NCBI RefSeq assembly: GCF_001999245.1
Contig: NZ_CP019630.1
Coordinates: forward strand, 496,001-560,000
Direction of reading: 5' to 3'
Origin: Roseibium algicola
GTDB taxonomy: Bacteria; Pseudomonadota; Alphaproteobacteria; Rhizobiales; Stappiaceae
DNA: 64,000 bases
How positions within the stretch are numbered: the first letter of the stretch is position 1; each line of letters starts with the position of its first letter. Positions 9,510 to 19,581 of the stretch are shown one piece after another. The notes under the pieces are model-generated. The model had not been told where the DNA came from. It did no database searches and was given only the letters and a program-made list of their open reading frames with translations. A program made the position numbers and the translations under genes.

Positions 9510-9544
9510 GGCGCTCTCAGAAGGACGGCGGGAAAGGGAGACGG

Positions 9545-9586
9545 AAAAAGGGTGGCCGGGCGCCGGACGCATTGCGCCCGGCACCC
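9545..9586 (-). terminator. Rho-independent terminator/attenuator between binding-protein and ATPase genes
   Basis: On the minus strand a 9-bp perfect stem (GCCGGGCGC / GCGCCCGGC, 9555-9563 with 9574-9582) is extended by four pairs with a one-base bulge and followed closely by TTTTT (9545-9549). Its place just after the binding-protein gene suggests partial termination, so that the receptor is made in excess over the membrane complex. Confidence 0.7.
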
Positions 9587-9610
9587 GCCATTGAGAAAGC
9601 CGGAGAGGCC

Positions 9611-10750
9611 TTAAGCGGACAGGAACTTGTTGGTGTATTCGGTCCGCTTTTCCGAGTACCAGGGGGCTTCCGCCGGCCAGGCGTTCAGGTTGTCCAGCGC
9701 CTCGCCCGGATAAGCATCGGCAAAGTTCTTGGCATAGATTTCGCCGCCAAATTCGGCCGCGCCGATTACCGGTGAATTGTAGCCGTGGGTCTTGATTGCT
9801 TCGCCGGCGAGCTTGGCGTCATAAGCCGTCTCGATGAAGGCGTAGATCTGGTCGATGTTCTTCGCACCGGTCGGCATGGCTAGCCCATCAACCCAGGCCA
9901 TCGCACCTTCCTTCGGCGCCCGGTACATGACCGGCTCACCAGCCGTTTTCAGGGCAAGCGGAGGTCCGTCCCAGGTCTGGCCGACGATCACGCCTTCGTT
10001 TAGGAGACCGTTCTTCTGGGTATCCGCATCGTTCCAGATCAGCTTGATGTTCGGCTTCTTGGCGATGGCGGCCTCAACGACCTTGGTCCAGACCTCGTCC
10101 ATCTTTTCCGGGCTCTCGTAAGCAGCCCACATGGAACCCGGCTCCAGTTCGCCGCGACCTTCAAGGCCGAGACCGAGGCCAAGCAGCATGGAATGTCCAC
10201 GCCCCATTGTCTTGCCGGCGTTGGCTTCATCCCAGACATCGTAATAGCTCGGGAATTCGCCTCCGGGAACAAAGGCGTCCGTCCGCCAGGCAATGCCTTC
10301 AGTGCCCCAGATATGCGGCAGCCAGAAGACGCCCTTGCCGTCGAAGTTCCAGTGGGTTTCGCCAAGCGCCATGGAGGGGTTGACCTTGTCGAGCGCGACC
10401 TTCGACATGTCGAACGGCTGCAACAGGCCAAGTTCTGCCCACAGAAGGTTGCGGTTCACGGTCGGTGAAACGATGTCGAAGCCTTCGCCGTTGGTGGCCT
10501 TCAGCTTGTTGATGATCTCTTCATTGGAACCGATGCCGGTGAAGTTGATCTTGATGCCGGTCTTGTCCGTGAAGCCGTTGACGAAGCTTTCCGGCAGATA
10601 GTCCGACCACATCATGATGTTGATTTCACCGGACGAGGCCAGCACGCTGGAGCTGACGATTGCCGGCATGGACAGCCCTGCGCCTGCCGCGGCTGCGGTT
10701 TTCAGGAAATCGCGCCGCGTTGCGGATGCTCCCTTTTTAAAACTGATCAT
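9611..10750 (-). CDS. PotD/PotF-like periplasmic polyamine-binding protein
   Basis: The receptor of the importer, 379 residues from ATG 10750, which has a good AGGGGAAG ribosome site. The N-terminus carries a twin-arginine signal (ATRRDFLKTAAAAGAG), so export is likely through Tat. The mature part begins like PotD/PotF proteins (INIMMWSDYLPESFVNGFTD) and ends with the typical NLNAWPAEAPWY region. It is the first gene of the transporter operon and divergent from the MocR regulator. The ligand could be a polyamine or a related cationic compound; sequence alone does not settle it. Confidence 0.9.
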   Translation of the reverse strand: MISFKKGASATRRDFLKTAAAAGAGLSMPAIVSSSVLASSGEINIMMWSDYLPESFVNGFTDKTGIKINFTGIGSNEEIINKLKATNGEGFDIVSPTVNRNLLWAELGLLQPFDMSKVALDKVNPSMALGETHWNFDGKGVFWLPHIWGTEGIAWRTDAFVPGGEFPSYYDVWDEANAGKTMGRGHSMLLGLGLGLEGRGELEPGSMWAAYESPEKMDEVWTKVVEAAIAKKPNIKLIWNDADTQKNGLLNEGVIVGQTWDGPPLALKTAGEPVMYRAPKEGAMAWVDGLAMPTGAKNIDQIYAFIETAYDAKLAGEAIKTHGYNSPVIGAAEFGGEIYAKNFADAYPGEALDNLNAWPAEAPWYSEKRTEYTNKFLSA

Positions 10751-10868
10751 GACTTCCCCTTCACTGTTGGTCTCACCAAACTGTTCCTCGTTCTGGCGCG
10801 TTACAGGCCGCATTTTTTTGGAAAGGGTCGCATTGCCCGGACGATCCTGCGCCGCGTTGCAAGAAAGG

Positions 10869-10885
10869 ATATTGCGGTGCAATAT
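10869..10885. promoter_or_regulatory. Perfect 17-bp palindrome, candidate operator
   Basis: ATATTGC-GGT-GCAATAT lies in the divergent region between the binding-protein gene and the MocR gene. Seven-base perfect arms in otherwise GC-rich DNA suggest a dimeric repressor site. Confidence 0.5.
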
Positions 10886-10894
10886 TCACCCTTA

Positions 10895-10925
10895 GAGCCA
10901 GAGAGTGAAAACTATGGAGCCAGAG
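10895..10925 (+). promoter_or_regulatory. Direct repeat GAGCCAGAG spaced two helical turns, candidate MocR site
   Basis: GAGCCAGAG occurs at 10895-10903 and again at 10917-10925, 22 bp apart, upstream of the MocR gene. MocR/GabR-family regulators are known to bind direct repeats, so this is a plausible autoregulatory site. Confidence 0.45.
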
Positions 10926-11011
10926 GAATTGCCGGGCTTTGCAGGTTCGGGAAACAACTTCAAACTGCCGCCCTCGGGCCAACCGAATTCAGGGACGACC
11001 AAAAAGTTCAA

Positions 11012-12493
11012 ATGCTTGCGACCTATTTCGACACGCCCTTCGATCCGGGCAGACGATTGCAGCACCAGATTCAGGAACGGCTTATCGAGGCCATTCTGGA
11101 CGGCGTGTGGCCCCTGCACGAACCGCTGCCGGCAACCCGTGTCTTTTCCAGCGAGATAAAGGTTTCCAGAAACACGGTCGCCATCGTCTATGAGAGACTG
11201 GTTGAGGACGGTTATCTGAAGTCGGTCAGCCGGCGCGGGTATTTCATCAACGAACGGCACATCCGCGAACAGCTCAACATCCGGGTGGATGATCACGCCA
11301 AGGACATCCTGCCCACTGCGGAGCACCCGTTCAATCCGCAAGCCTTTCTGACCTACAGCTACGCGGCCCAGGAAAACATTTCAAAACCGGCCGACTGGCA
11401 GTCCTATCCCTACCCTTTCATCTATGGCCAACTTGCTCCGGACAAGACATCCGTCGCGCGCTGGCGCGATTGTGTCCGGTTGGCAGGCACTGCCCAGCAC
11501 GCCCCGACCTGGATCGGCGATCTGGTCGATCAGGACGACCCGATGCTGGTCAACCAGATCATCCGCCGGATGCTGCCGCAAAGGGGCTTCCGGGCAGAGC
11601 CGGACGAGATTCTGGTAACCGTCGGCGCCCAGAATGCCCTCTTCCTGGTGGCACAGCTCTTTTGCCGGCCCGGGGTCAGGACGGACATGGAAGAGCCCGG
11701 CTATGTGGACACCCGCAACATCTTCCAATCCTTTGGGGCAGAGCTGAAGTATCACCCGGTCGATTCAAACGGCATGCGGGTTGGAGACGAGCTGAAGGGT
11801 GCACGACTTGTTTACGTGACACCTGGCCATCAGTCCCCAACCAACGTCACCATGTCGATGGAGCGGCGTCTGCGGCTGCTGGCCCATGCTGAAACACATG
11901 ATTTCATCGTCCTGGAAGACGACTATGAGCATGAGCTGAATTTCATCGGCGCACAGAAACCGTCCTTGCGCAGTTTCGACCGCACCGGACGTGTCATCCA
12001 CGTTGCCAGTCTTTCCAAGGCCCTGTTTCCGGGATTGCGGCTCGGTTTCATCGCTGCGGACAGGCGCATTATCAGAGAGCTTCGGGCACTCAGACGCTTG
12101 ATGTATCGGCACCCCTCAGCGCTCGACCAGCGGGCGATGGCGATCTTTCTGTCCGAGGGCCATTACGATTCCCATATCAGACGTCAGCGAAAGGTGCTGT
12201 CGCAGAAATGGAAGAAGATCTTCAGGCTCATCGAAACGCATTTGCCGACCTGCCAGGCAACGGTCACGACGGGTGGGTCAGGCGTGTGGATCAGGCTACC
12301 GGAGAGTATCCGCGCTGCGGAACTGCAATCGAGAGCCGCGCGGCAAGGTCTGCTGATCGAGGCAGGAGACGACCGGTATTTCTCCCCGAATAGTCCTCGA
12401 AACCGGATCCGCCTGGGCTTCGGTGCAATTGCTGAAGAAAAGATGGAGCCGGGAATCAAGCTGCTCGGACAACTTCTAGCGGACAGCAGGTAG
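11012..12493 (+). CDS. MocR-family regulator (GntR DNA-binding domain fused to aminotransferase domain)
   Basis: About 493 residues from ATG 11012. An N-terminal winged helix (LQHQIQERLIEAILDGVW, then SSEIKVSRNTVAIVYERL) is joined to a class I aminotransferase-like domain. That domain has a DDYEHELNF motif and the PLP lysine in HVASLSKALFPGLR. Such proteins sense PLP with an amino compound and regulate nearby genes. It is divergent from the polyamine-type transporter and followed on the opposite strand by an omega-aminotransferase, so amine uptake and transamination are its likely targets. An in-frame start at 10877 is possible but would begin inside the palindrome and cover both operator candidates, so I prefer 11012. 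Confidence 0.88.
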   Translation: MLATYFDTPFDPGRRLQHQIQERLIEAILDGVWPLHEPLPATRVFSSEIKVSRNTVAIVYERLVEDGYLKSVSRRGYFINERHIREQLNIRVDDHAKDILPTAEHPFNPQAFLTYSYAAQENISKPADWQSYPYPFIYGQLAPDKTSVARWRDCVRLAGTAQHAPTWIGDLVDQDDPMLVNQIIRRMLPQRGFRAEPDEILVTVGAQNALFLVAQLFCRPGVRTDMEEPGYVDTRNIFQSFGAELKYHPVDSNGMRVGDELKGARLVYVTPGHQSPTNVTMSMERRLRLLAHAETHDFIVLEDDYEHELNFIGAQKPSLRSFDRTGRVIHVASLSKALFPGLRLGFIAADRRIIRELRALRRLMYRHPSALDQRAMAIFLSEGHYDSHIRRQRKVLSQKWKKIFRLIETHLPTCQATVTTGGSGVWIRLPESIRAAELQSRAARQGLLIEAGDDRYFSPNSPRNRIRLGFGAIAEEKMEPGIKLLGQLLADSR

Positions 12494-12497
12494 CGAC

Positions 12498-12514
12498 CCC
12501 GGCTCAAAGCCGGG
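12498..12514. terminator. Hairpin between convergent genes (REP-like)
   Basis: CCCGGCT-CAA-AGCCGGG forms a 7-bp perfect stem in the 40-base gap between the convergent MocR and aminotransferase genes. No T-run follows. It resembles the short palindromic repeats of alphaproteobacterial intergenic regions and may terminate transcription from both sides. Confidence 0.45.
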
Positions 12515-12533
12515 ATACCCCGCGACCGGCAGC

Positions 12534-13850
12534 TTACAGCTCTGCCTTGCCCAAGACCTTCTGGAGGACATCGATCATCATCGAGAGATCTTCTTCCGAT
12601 GTAGTGAGTGCCGGGGCGAAGATCAGCGCATCGCCGGTTGCTTTGACATGCAGGCCTTCGTCGAACAGCTTCCGCTGCACCAGAGATCCCTTTGCTCCGG
12701 GCGTTTCGCCCGGTGTCAGCTGAATACCGGACATCATGCCGTGACCACGCAAATCGTGGACATGTGGCAGATTGCGAAGGCTGAAAACACCATCGAGGAA
12801 AGTGGAGGAGAGGCTTGCCGCCCGCTCGAAAAGACCTTCGGTCTTGTAGATGCCAAGTGTTGCCAAAGCTGCGGCGCAGGCAACCGGGTGGGCGGAATAG
12901 GTGTAACCGTGCATGAGTTCCGGCCGATCTGCGGTGATGGAATCAATGACGGCCTTCTGGATTTCCGTCTTTACCGCGACAGCGCTCATGGGGATCGCGC
13001 CGTTGGTAATCGCCTTCGCCATCGTCATGACATCCGGTGTGACACCGAATTCCTGTGCCGCGAAGGCTGAGCCCGTCCGGCCAAAACCTGTGATGACTTC
13101 GTCAAACACGAGCAGAATGCCGTATTTATCGGCGATCTCGCGCAGCTTCTGCAAGTACCCGACGGGCGGCACGATAGTGCCGATAGAACCCGCAATCGGC
13201 TCGACGAAGACCGCGGCGATGGTCTCGCCACCGTAGGTCTTGCAGATCTCTTCCAGATCTTCGGCAATCCACGCTCCGTCTTGCGGTTGCCCCCTCGTGA
13301 AGCGCTGATCCTCGTTCCAGGTGTGGCGCATATGGACGACGTCACAGGTAACGCCGGAAAAGTCCCGCCGGTTGTTGACCATGCCCGCCAGCGACGTGCC
13401 GCCAAGGTTGACCCCGTGATAGGCCCAGGCCCGCGAAACAAAACGGGTGCGCTGAGGCTCGCCTTTGGCCTTGTGATAGGCAAGGCAGATCTTGATGGCG
13501 GAATCGACGGCTTCAGACCCGGAAGACCCGAAAAAGATGCGGTCGAGACCTTCCGGCAGAATTCCGCTGAGCGCTTCGGCAAGTTCGAAGGAAATCGGCG
13601 CCGCGCGCTGGAAGTGCGGGGAATAATCCAGAACCTGAAGCTGCTTGTAGACGGCTTCGGCAATCTCCTTGCGGCCATGCCCCGCTGCACAGGTGAACAG
13701 GCCTGAAGATCCGTCCAGGATTTCCCGCCCCTCGGGCGTCCAATACCGCACGCCCTCCGCCCGCGCGAACATCTGCGGTTCCTTGTGGAAGAGACGGTTG
13801 TTGGTGAACGGAAGCCAGTGGTGATCCATGTTGATCGGCATCTGGGTCAT
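12534..13850 (-). CDS. Class III omega-aminotransferase (beta-alanine:pyruvate type)
   Basis: A PLP enzyme of 438 residues that moves the terminal amino group of an omega-amino acid or diamine to pyruvate or a similar acceptor. It shows HHWLPFTNNRLF near the start, the FGSSGSEAVDSAIK motif, LVFDEVITGFGRTG, and the PLP lysine region MAKAITNGAIPM. This set is closest to beta-alanine/omega-amino-acid:pyruvate aminotransferases. ATG 13850 gives the normal family length; the open frame further upstream lacks family sequence. It is divergent from the YdfG-like reductase, which could act on its semialdehyde product. Confidence 0.88.
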   Translation of the reverse strand: MTQMPINMDHHWLPFTNNRLFHKEPQMFARAEGVRYWTPEGREILDGSSGLFTCAAGHGRKEIAEAVYKQLQVLDYSPHFQRAAPISFELAEALSGILPEGLDRIFFGSSGSEAVDSAIKICLAYHKAKGEPQRTRFVSRAWAYHGVNLGGTSLAGMVNNRRDFSGVTCDVVHMRHTWNEDQRFTRGQPQDGAWIAEDLEEICKTYGGETIAAVFVEPIAGSIGTIVPPVGYLQKLREIADKYGILLVFDEVITGFGRTGSAFAAQEFGVTPDVMTMAKAITNGAIPMSAVAVKTEIQKAVIDSITADRPELMHGYTYSAHPVACAAALATLGIYKTEGLFERAASLSSTFLDGVFSLRNLPHVHDLRGHGMMSGIQLTPGETPGAKGSLVQRKLFDEGLHVKATGDALIFAPALTTSEEDLSMMIDVLQKVLGKAEL

Positions 13851-14036
13851 GGCGCAGGGTCCTTCAGATCGGAGCATTCCCATCACTCCTAGGACCAGTC
13901 GCAAACCCGCCGTAGAGCCAGCGCTTGAATTCATAGGAGCCAGAGGCCCAAAGCCCGCTTTTGGCGTTGTGCTGGCGAGGTAGCTGCCTATGGTCCGGTC
14001 AAGCGACTGTTTCAGATACTTCGGAAAGGCAGGCTC

Positions 14037-14786
14037 ATGAGCGGCACAATCCTCATTACCGGAACGACCTCCGGCTTCGGTCAGGCGATGGCCCGGCTGT
14101 TCGTGCAAAACGGATGGAAGGTTATCGGTACCGGCCGGCGCGCGGATCGGCTGGAAAAGCTGAAGACGGATCTCGGCGAGGCATTTCACGCGCTTGTCTT
14201 CGACATCATGGACGAAGCTGCAACAACTGCGGCCCTCGCCAGCCTTCCGGAGGACTTTCAGGAGATCGACATCCTCGTCAACAATGCCGGCCTTGCCCTC
14301 GGCACGGCTTCGGCACCGGCGACGAAACTCTCCGACTGGAAGACCATGATCGATACCAACATCACCGGTCTCGTCACCATCACCGACCAGCTTCTGCCGA
14401 AACTGATCGAGCGCAAGGGCATGGTCGTGAACATCTCCTCCATTGCTGCCAACTGGCCCTATCCGGGCGGAAACGTCTATGCGGGAACCAAGGCGTTCCT
14501 GCGCCAGTTCTCGCTTGGCCTGCGGTCGGATCTTCACGGCAAGGGGGTGCGGGTTACCTCCATCGAACCGGGCCTATGCGAAAGCGAATTCACGCTGGTG
14601 CGAACCGGTGGCAACCAGGAAAGCTACGATGCTCTATATGGCGGCGCCAACGCGATCCAGCCGGAAGATATCGCCAGCACGGTCTATTGGGTCGCGACAC
14701 AGCCCCCGCATCTCAACATCAACTCGCTGGAACTGATGCCCGTCAGCCAGTCCTGGGCCGGCTGGCAGATCGCCAGAGAGGGCTGA
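14037..14786 (+). CDS. ydfG: YdfG-like NADP-dependent 3-hydroxy acid dehydrogenase (malonic semialdehyde reductase)
   Basis: A classical short-chain dehydrogenase of 249 residues. It has the cofactor motif TGTTSGFGQ with a following GTGRR (NADP preference), the NNAGLALG motif, and the catalytic Ser with YAGTK (Tyr-x3-Lys). The C-terminal pattern ITSIEPGL, INSLELMPVSQSWAG is that of YdfG, which reduces malonic semialdehyde to 3-hydroxypropionate and oxidises serine or threonine. It is divergent from the beta-alanine-type aminotransferase, whose product would be malonic semialdehyde, so a joint role is likely. The start has a GGAAAGG ribosome site. Confidence 0.87.
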   Translation: MSGTILITGTTSGFGQAMARLFVQNGWKVIGTGRRADRLEKLKTDLGEAFHALVFDIMDEAATTAALASLPEDFQEIDILVNNAGLALGTASAPATKLSDWKTMIDTNITGLVTITDQLLPKLIERKGMVVNISSIAANWPYPGGNVYAGTKAFLRQFSLGLRSDLHGKGVRVTSIEPGLCESEFTLVRTGGNQESYDALYGGANAIQPEDIASTVYWVATQPPHLNINSLELMPVSQSWAGWQIAREG

Positions 14787-14859
14787 GGTAAACCTGTGGC
14801 GGCGCTGCTCGTCCACGGACAAAGCGGATTTCTATCAATCTGTCCACATGCGCCTGGGC

Positions 14860-14980
14860 ATCCCTGCGATGGCAGGGATCCAGTAATCGCATGAAGTCGC
14901 ATCTGCCCCTCACCAGCCACATAGAATACTGGATCCCGGTCTTGACGCTGACGCGACAAACCGGGACGACAAGCAGGAGA
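14860..14980. repeat. Intergenic palindromic repeat cluster
   Basis: The 279-base gap after the YdfG gene holds an 8-bp hairpin (ATCCCTGC-GATG-GCAGGGAT, 14860-14879). An 11-bp inverted repeat, GGGATCCAGTA at 14875-14885 and TACTGGATCCC at 14927-14937, overlaps it, and a CCCGGTCTTGA...CCGGGA stretch follows. This looks like the 'tggatcccgg' REP-like family of alphaproteobacterial intergenic DNA. No gene is seen in the gap. Confidence 0.55.
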
Positions 14981-15065
14981 TGCCGCGCGTCCCTTCCTCA
15001 AAAACGTCAACGGCCGAACGCTTCTCCGCGTCCGGCCGTGACTGTTCATACAAGATCCCGAACGA

Positions 15066-15920
15066 TCAGGCCTTGGTCACCTTCTGGGTCTGGCTGCCCA
15101 GCTTGTCGATGCCAAGCGTCATGACTTCACCGCCCTTCAGGTAGACCGGCGGCTTCTGCCCCATGCCAACACCCGGAGGCGTGCCGGTGGAGATGACGTC
15201 GCCAGGCTGCAGGCTCATGAAGCGGCTGAGATAGGAGATCAGGAACGGTACCCGGTAGACCATCGTCTTGGTGGAGCCGTTCTGGTAGCGCTTGCCGTCC
15301 ACTTCCAGCCACATGCCGAGATCATCAAAGTCGCCGACTTCATCCGGCGTTACCAGCCAGGGGCCGATCGGGCCGAAGGTATCGCAACCCTTGCCCTTGT
15401 CCCAGGTGCCGGACCGTTCGATCTGGAATTCGCGTTCGGAGACATCGTTGATCACGCAGAAACCGGCGACATGGCTCATCGCATCGGCTTCCTCGATATA
15501 GGCACCGCCCTTGCCGATAACGACGCCGAGTTCAACTTCCCAGTCGGTTTTCTGCGAGCCGCGCGGGATCTTGACGTCGTCGTCCGGACCGACAATGGCC
15601 GAGGTCCACTTGTTGAAGACCACCGGTTCCGGCGGCACATCCATGCCGGATTCGGCAGCGTGGTCGGCATAGTTGAGGCCGATACAGATGAACTTGCCGA
15701 TATTGCCGACGCAAGGCCCGACGCGCAGATCCTGCTGTGGAGCGCCCTCCACCAGTGGCAGCGAAGCGACGTCGAGCCCCTGCAGGCGTTGAATGCTTTC
15801 AGGCAGGAGAGCATCGCCGGCGATATCCGCGACAACGGAAGAAAGATCACGAACGCGGTTGTCGGCATCGAGAACACCGGGTTTTTCCTGTCCCGGAGCG
15901 CCAAATCTCAGCAATTTCAT
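15066..15920 (-). CDS. FAH-family hydrolase (2,4-diketo-3-deoxy sugar acid hydrolase type)
   Basis: A probable cytoplasmic metal-dependent hydrolase of 284 residues. The fumarylacetoacetate-hydrolase fold is shown by the CIGLNYADHAAESG motif, WEVELGVVIGKGG with its acidic metal ligands, and ISTGTPPGVGMG. The closest named types are 2,4-diketo-3-deoxy-L-rhamnonate/L-fuconate hydrolases and 'ureidoglycolate lyase-like' enzymes. Here it closes an operon with a 2-keto-3-deoxy-fuconate dehydrogenase-like SDR and a UxaA-family dehydratase. The likely reaction is therefore cleavage of a 2,4-diketo-3-deoxy acid to pyruvate plus lactate. Confidence 0.85.
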   Translation of the reverse strand: MKLLRFGAPGQEKPGVLDADNRVRDLSSVVADIAGDALLPESIQRLQGLDVASLPLVEGAPQQDLRVGPCVGNIGKFICIGLNYADHAAESGMDVPPEPVVFNKWTSAIVGPDDDVKIPRGSQKTDWEVELGVVIGKGGAYIEEADAMSHVAGFCVINDVSEREFQIERSGTWDKGKGCDTFGPIGPWLVTPDEVGDFDDLGMWLEVDGKRYQNGSTKTMVYRVPFLISYLSRFMSLQPGDVISTGTPPGVGMGQKPPVYLKGGEVMTLGIDKLGSQTQKVTKA

Positions 15921-15943
15921 AAAGGATCGTCCTTGAGTGGTTG

Positions 15944-15971
15944 GAGCCCGGCTGCGCGTGCAACCGGGCTC
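15944..15971 (-). other. Intercistronic stem-loop after a binding-protein gene
   Basis: GAGCCCGG (15944-15951) pairs with CCGGGCTC (15964-15971); an inner TGC/GCA pair lengthens the stem. It lies just after the sugar-binding-protein gene and before the hydrolase gene, with no T-run. It probably protects or attenuates the transcript. Confidence 0.5.
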
Positions 15972-15997
15972 GATGGGGTTGGTTACGACAAAATCGA

Positions 15998-16942
15998 TCA
16001 GTCGTACAAGACAGCAGCGATCTTCGGATCGTCAATGTTGGATTTGTCGTAGTAGTAGAAGCCGGTGTCGATATGCGCCGGAACTTCCTTGCCCTGCGAT
16101 GCTTCGAGAGCTGCTTTCACGGTCTCGTAGCCGATGCCGACCGGGTTCTGGGTGATCGCACCGGCCATGACGCCGTTGCGGATCGCATCCTTCTGGGCCT
16201 TGCCACTGTCGTAGCCGATGATGACCACATCGGTCTTGCCCATTTCAGAGACACCGTTGACCACACCAAGGGCAGACCCTTCGTTGGCACCGAAGATGCC
16301 CTTCAGATCCGGATTGGCTGTCAGGATGGCCTTGGTGAGTTCTGTCGACTTCAGATGGTCACCGCCGCCATATTGAACGGTGACGACTTCGATATCCGGA
16401 TGATTTGCCTTCATCTGGTTGACGAAACCGTCGACACGGTCGATGCCGGTCCGGCTGGTCTGGTCATGTGCCACAACGGCAACCTGGCCAGCTCCGCCGA
16501 TCAGCTCTGCCATCTTGTCGGCAGCCAGTGCTGCTGCAGCAATGTTGTCGGTTGAAGCCGTCGACACCGGAATATCGCTGTCGACACCACTGTCGAACGC
16601 GATGACCGGGATGCCCTTTTCCTGAGCCTGCTTCAGAAGCGGAATGGCGGCCTGACTGTCGAGAGCGGCAAAGCCGATTGCCGTCGGGTTCTTGGCAAGG
16701 GCAGCGGCCAGCATGTCGATCTGGCGGTCGACCATGGTCTCGTTGTCCGGGCCTTCAAAGGTGATGGTGACACCCAGCTCCGAGGCGGCCTGATCGGCTC
16801 CAGCCTTCACGGCCTGCCAGAACTGGTGCTGGAAACCCTTGGAGATGAGCGGAATGTAGGTTTCCTGGGCGAAGGCAAAGTTCCCGGAAAGCATCAGGGC
16901 AGCGGCACTTGCAGCTCCGATAAGAGTACGTCTGTTCAGCAT
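15998..16942 (-). CDS. Ribose-type periplasmic sugar-binding protein
   Basis: The receptor of the sugar importer, 314 residues from ATG 16942 with a GGAGAGG ribosome site. It has an N-terminal signal peptide (NRRTLIGAASAAALML, ending FAFA). The body has the periplasmic-binding-protein type I pattern of RbsB: DNETMVDRQIDMLAAALAKNPTAI, VIAFDSGVDSD, DGFVNQMKANHP and IFGANEGSALG. Its position with RbsC- and RbsA-type genes and L-fucose-type enzymes suggests a 6-deoxy-hexose or related sugar; the ligand is inferred. Confidence 0.92.
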   Translation of the reverse strand: MLNRRTLIGAASAAALMLSGNFAFAQETYIPLISKGFQHQFWQAVKAGADQAASELGVTITFEGPDNETMVDRQIDMLAAALAKNPTAIGFAALDSQAAIPLLKQAQEKGIPVIAFDSGVDSDIPVSTASTDNIAAAALAADKMAELIGGAGQVAVVAHDQTSRTGIDRVDGFVNQMKANHPDIEVVTVQYGGGDHLKSTELTKAILTANPDLKGIFGANEGSALGVVNGVSEMGKTDVVIIGYDSGKAQKDAIRNGVMAGAITQNPVGIGYETVKAALEASQGKEVPAHIDTGFYYYDKSNIDDPKIAAVLYD

Positions 16943-17017
16943 ATTCCTCTCCTGTGGTTGGGTTGGACGGAAGGTCCGGTACCGGGGTGTGACCACCCTC
17001 TTGTGTATTGATGAAAC

Positions 17018-18018
17018 TCAGGCTTTGCGCCTGCGCACCATGTCCGCGTAAACGGCCAGGATGATGATTGCGCCGGTCACCACCGTCTGCCACTCCTGGG
17101 CGACGGACAGGACCCGCAAACCGTTGGTCAGGACGGCCATGATCAGGGCCCCGATCAGGGTCCCGAGAACCGTTCCGCGCCCACCGGAAAGCGACGTGCC
17201 ACCGATTACGACGGCCGCGATGGCTTCCAGCTCGTAGCCGAGCCCCAGCGCCGGCTGGGCGGAGTTCAGGCGCGAGGCGATCAGGATCCCGGCAATGCCG
17301 CAGATCGCACCGGCCAGCGCATAGACCGACATCTTCCAGAAATCGGTGTTGACGCCGGACAGGCGAACCGCCTCTTCGTTGGAGCCCAGCGCGAAAGTAT
17401 AACGGCCAAGAACCGTACGGCCGAGAATGTAGGACGCAGCCCCGGCCACCAGGAACAGGATCAGAACCCCGTTCGGGATCGGCAGAGCCGGGAAAATGTC
17501 GCCTATCAGCGAGCCACGGGAAATCAGGTCGAAGCCGGGCGTGTCGTTGAAATAGATCGGCCGGGTTCCGGAAATCACCAGCGAAAGGCCTTTCAGGATC
17601 AGCATCATGCCGAGGGTCGCGATGAACGGCGGGATTTTCATCTTGGCGATGAAGGTGCCCGAACACAGGCCGCAGAGCGCACCGGTCGCGATGGCGGCAA
17701 CCACACCGAGCGGCAGCGGCATGCCGAGATTGGTCAGAACGACGCCTGCGATGACCGCGCAGAACGTCATCAAGGTTCCGACGGAAAGATCGATCCCGCC
17801 GGTGATGATCACCAGGGTTGCCGCAACAGCCAAGACGCCATTGACCGAGGTCGCCTGCAGGATCGCGATCATGTTGGAGGTTTGCATGAAGTTGGGTGAA
17901 GCGATCGAGAAACCGATCAGCAGAAGAACCAGGCTGGCGAAGGCCAGCAGCTTCTGGTGCGCCCCTGTCTCGATCAGACGTGCAACGAGCGACGGCGAGG
18001 AGGACGGGTTGACGGCGG

Positions 18019-18022
<4 letters not shown>
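17018..18022 (-). CDS. Ribose-type ABC permease (RbsC family)
   Basis: A membrane subunit of 334 residues with about eight to ten hydrophobic segments and the RbsC motifs [14 protein letters not shown] and [20 protein letters not shown]. The ATG at 18022 overlaps the ATPase stop as ATGA. It works as a homodimer with the tandem ATPase upstream. It has normal family length and nothing unusual. Confidence 0.93.
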
Positions 18023-19545
<1,523 letters not shown>

Positions 19546-19581
19546 GCGCGATCCTCCCAAACCGCGACAAAGGAGCCACCG

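Noticed and set aside
13851..14537. In-frame extension of the aminotransferase gene by about 229 codons
   Set aside because: The extra part has no family sequence and runs antisense through the YdfG gene; ATG 13850 gives the normal length.
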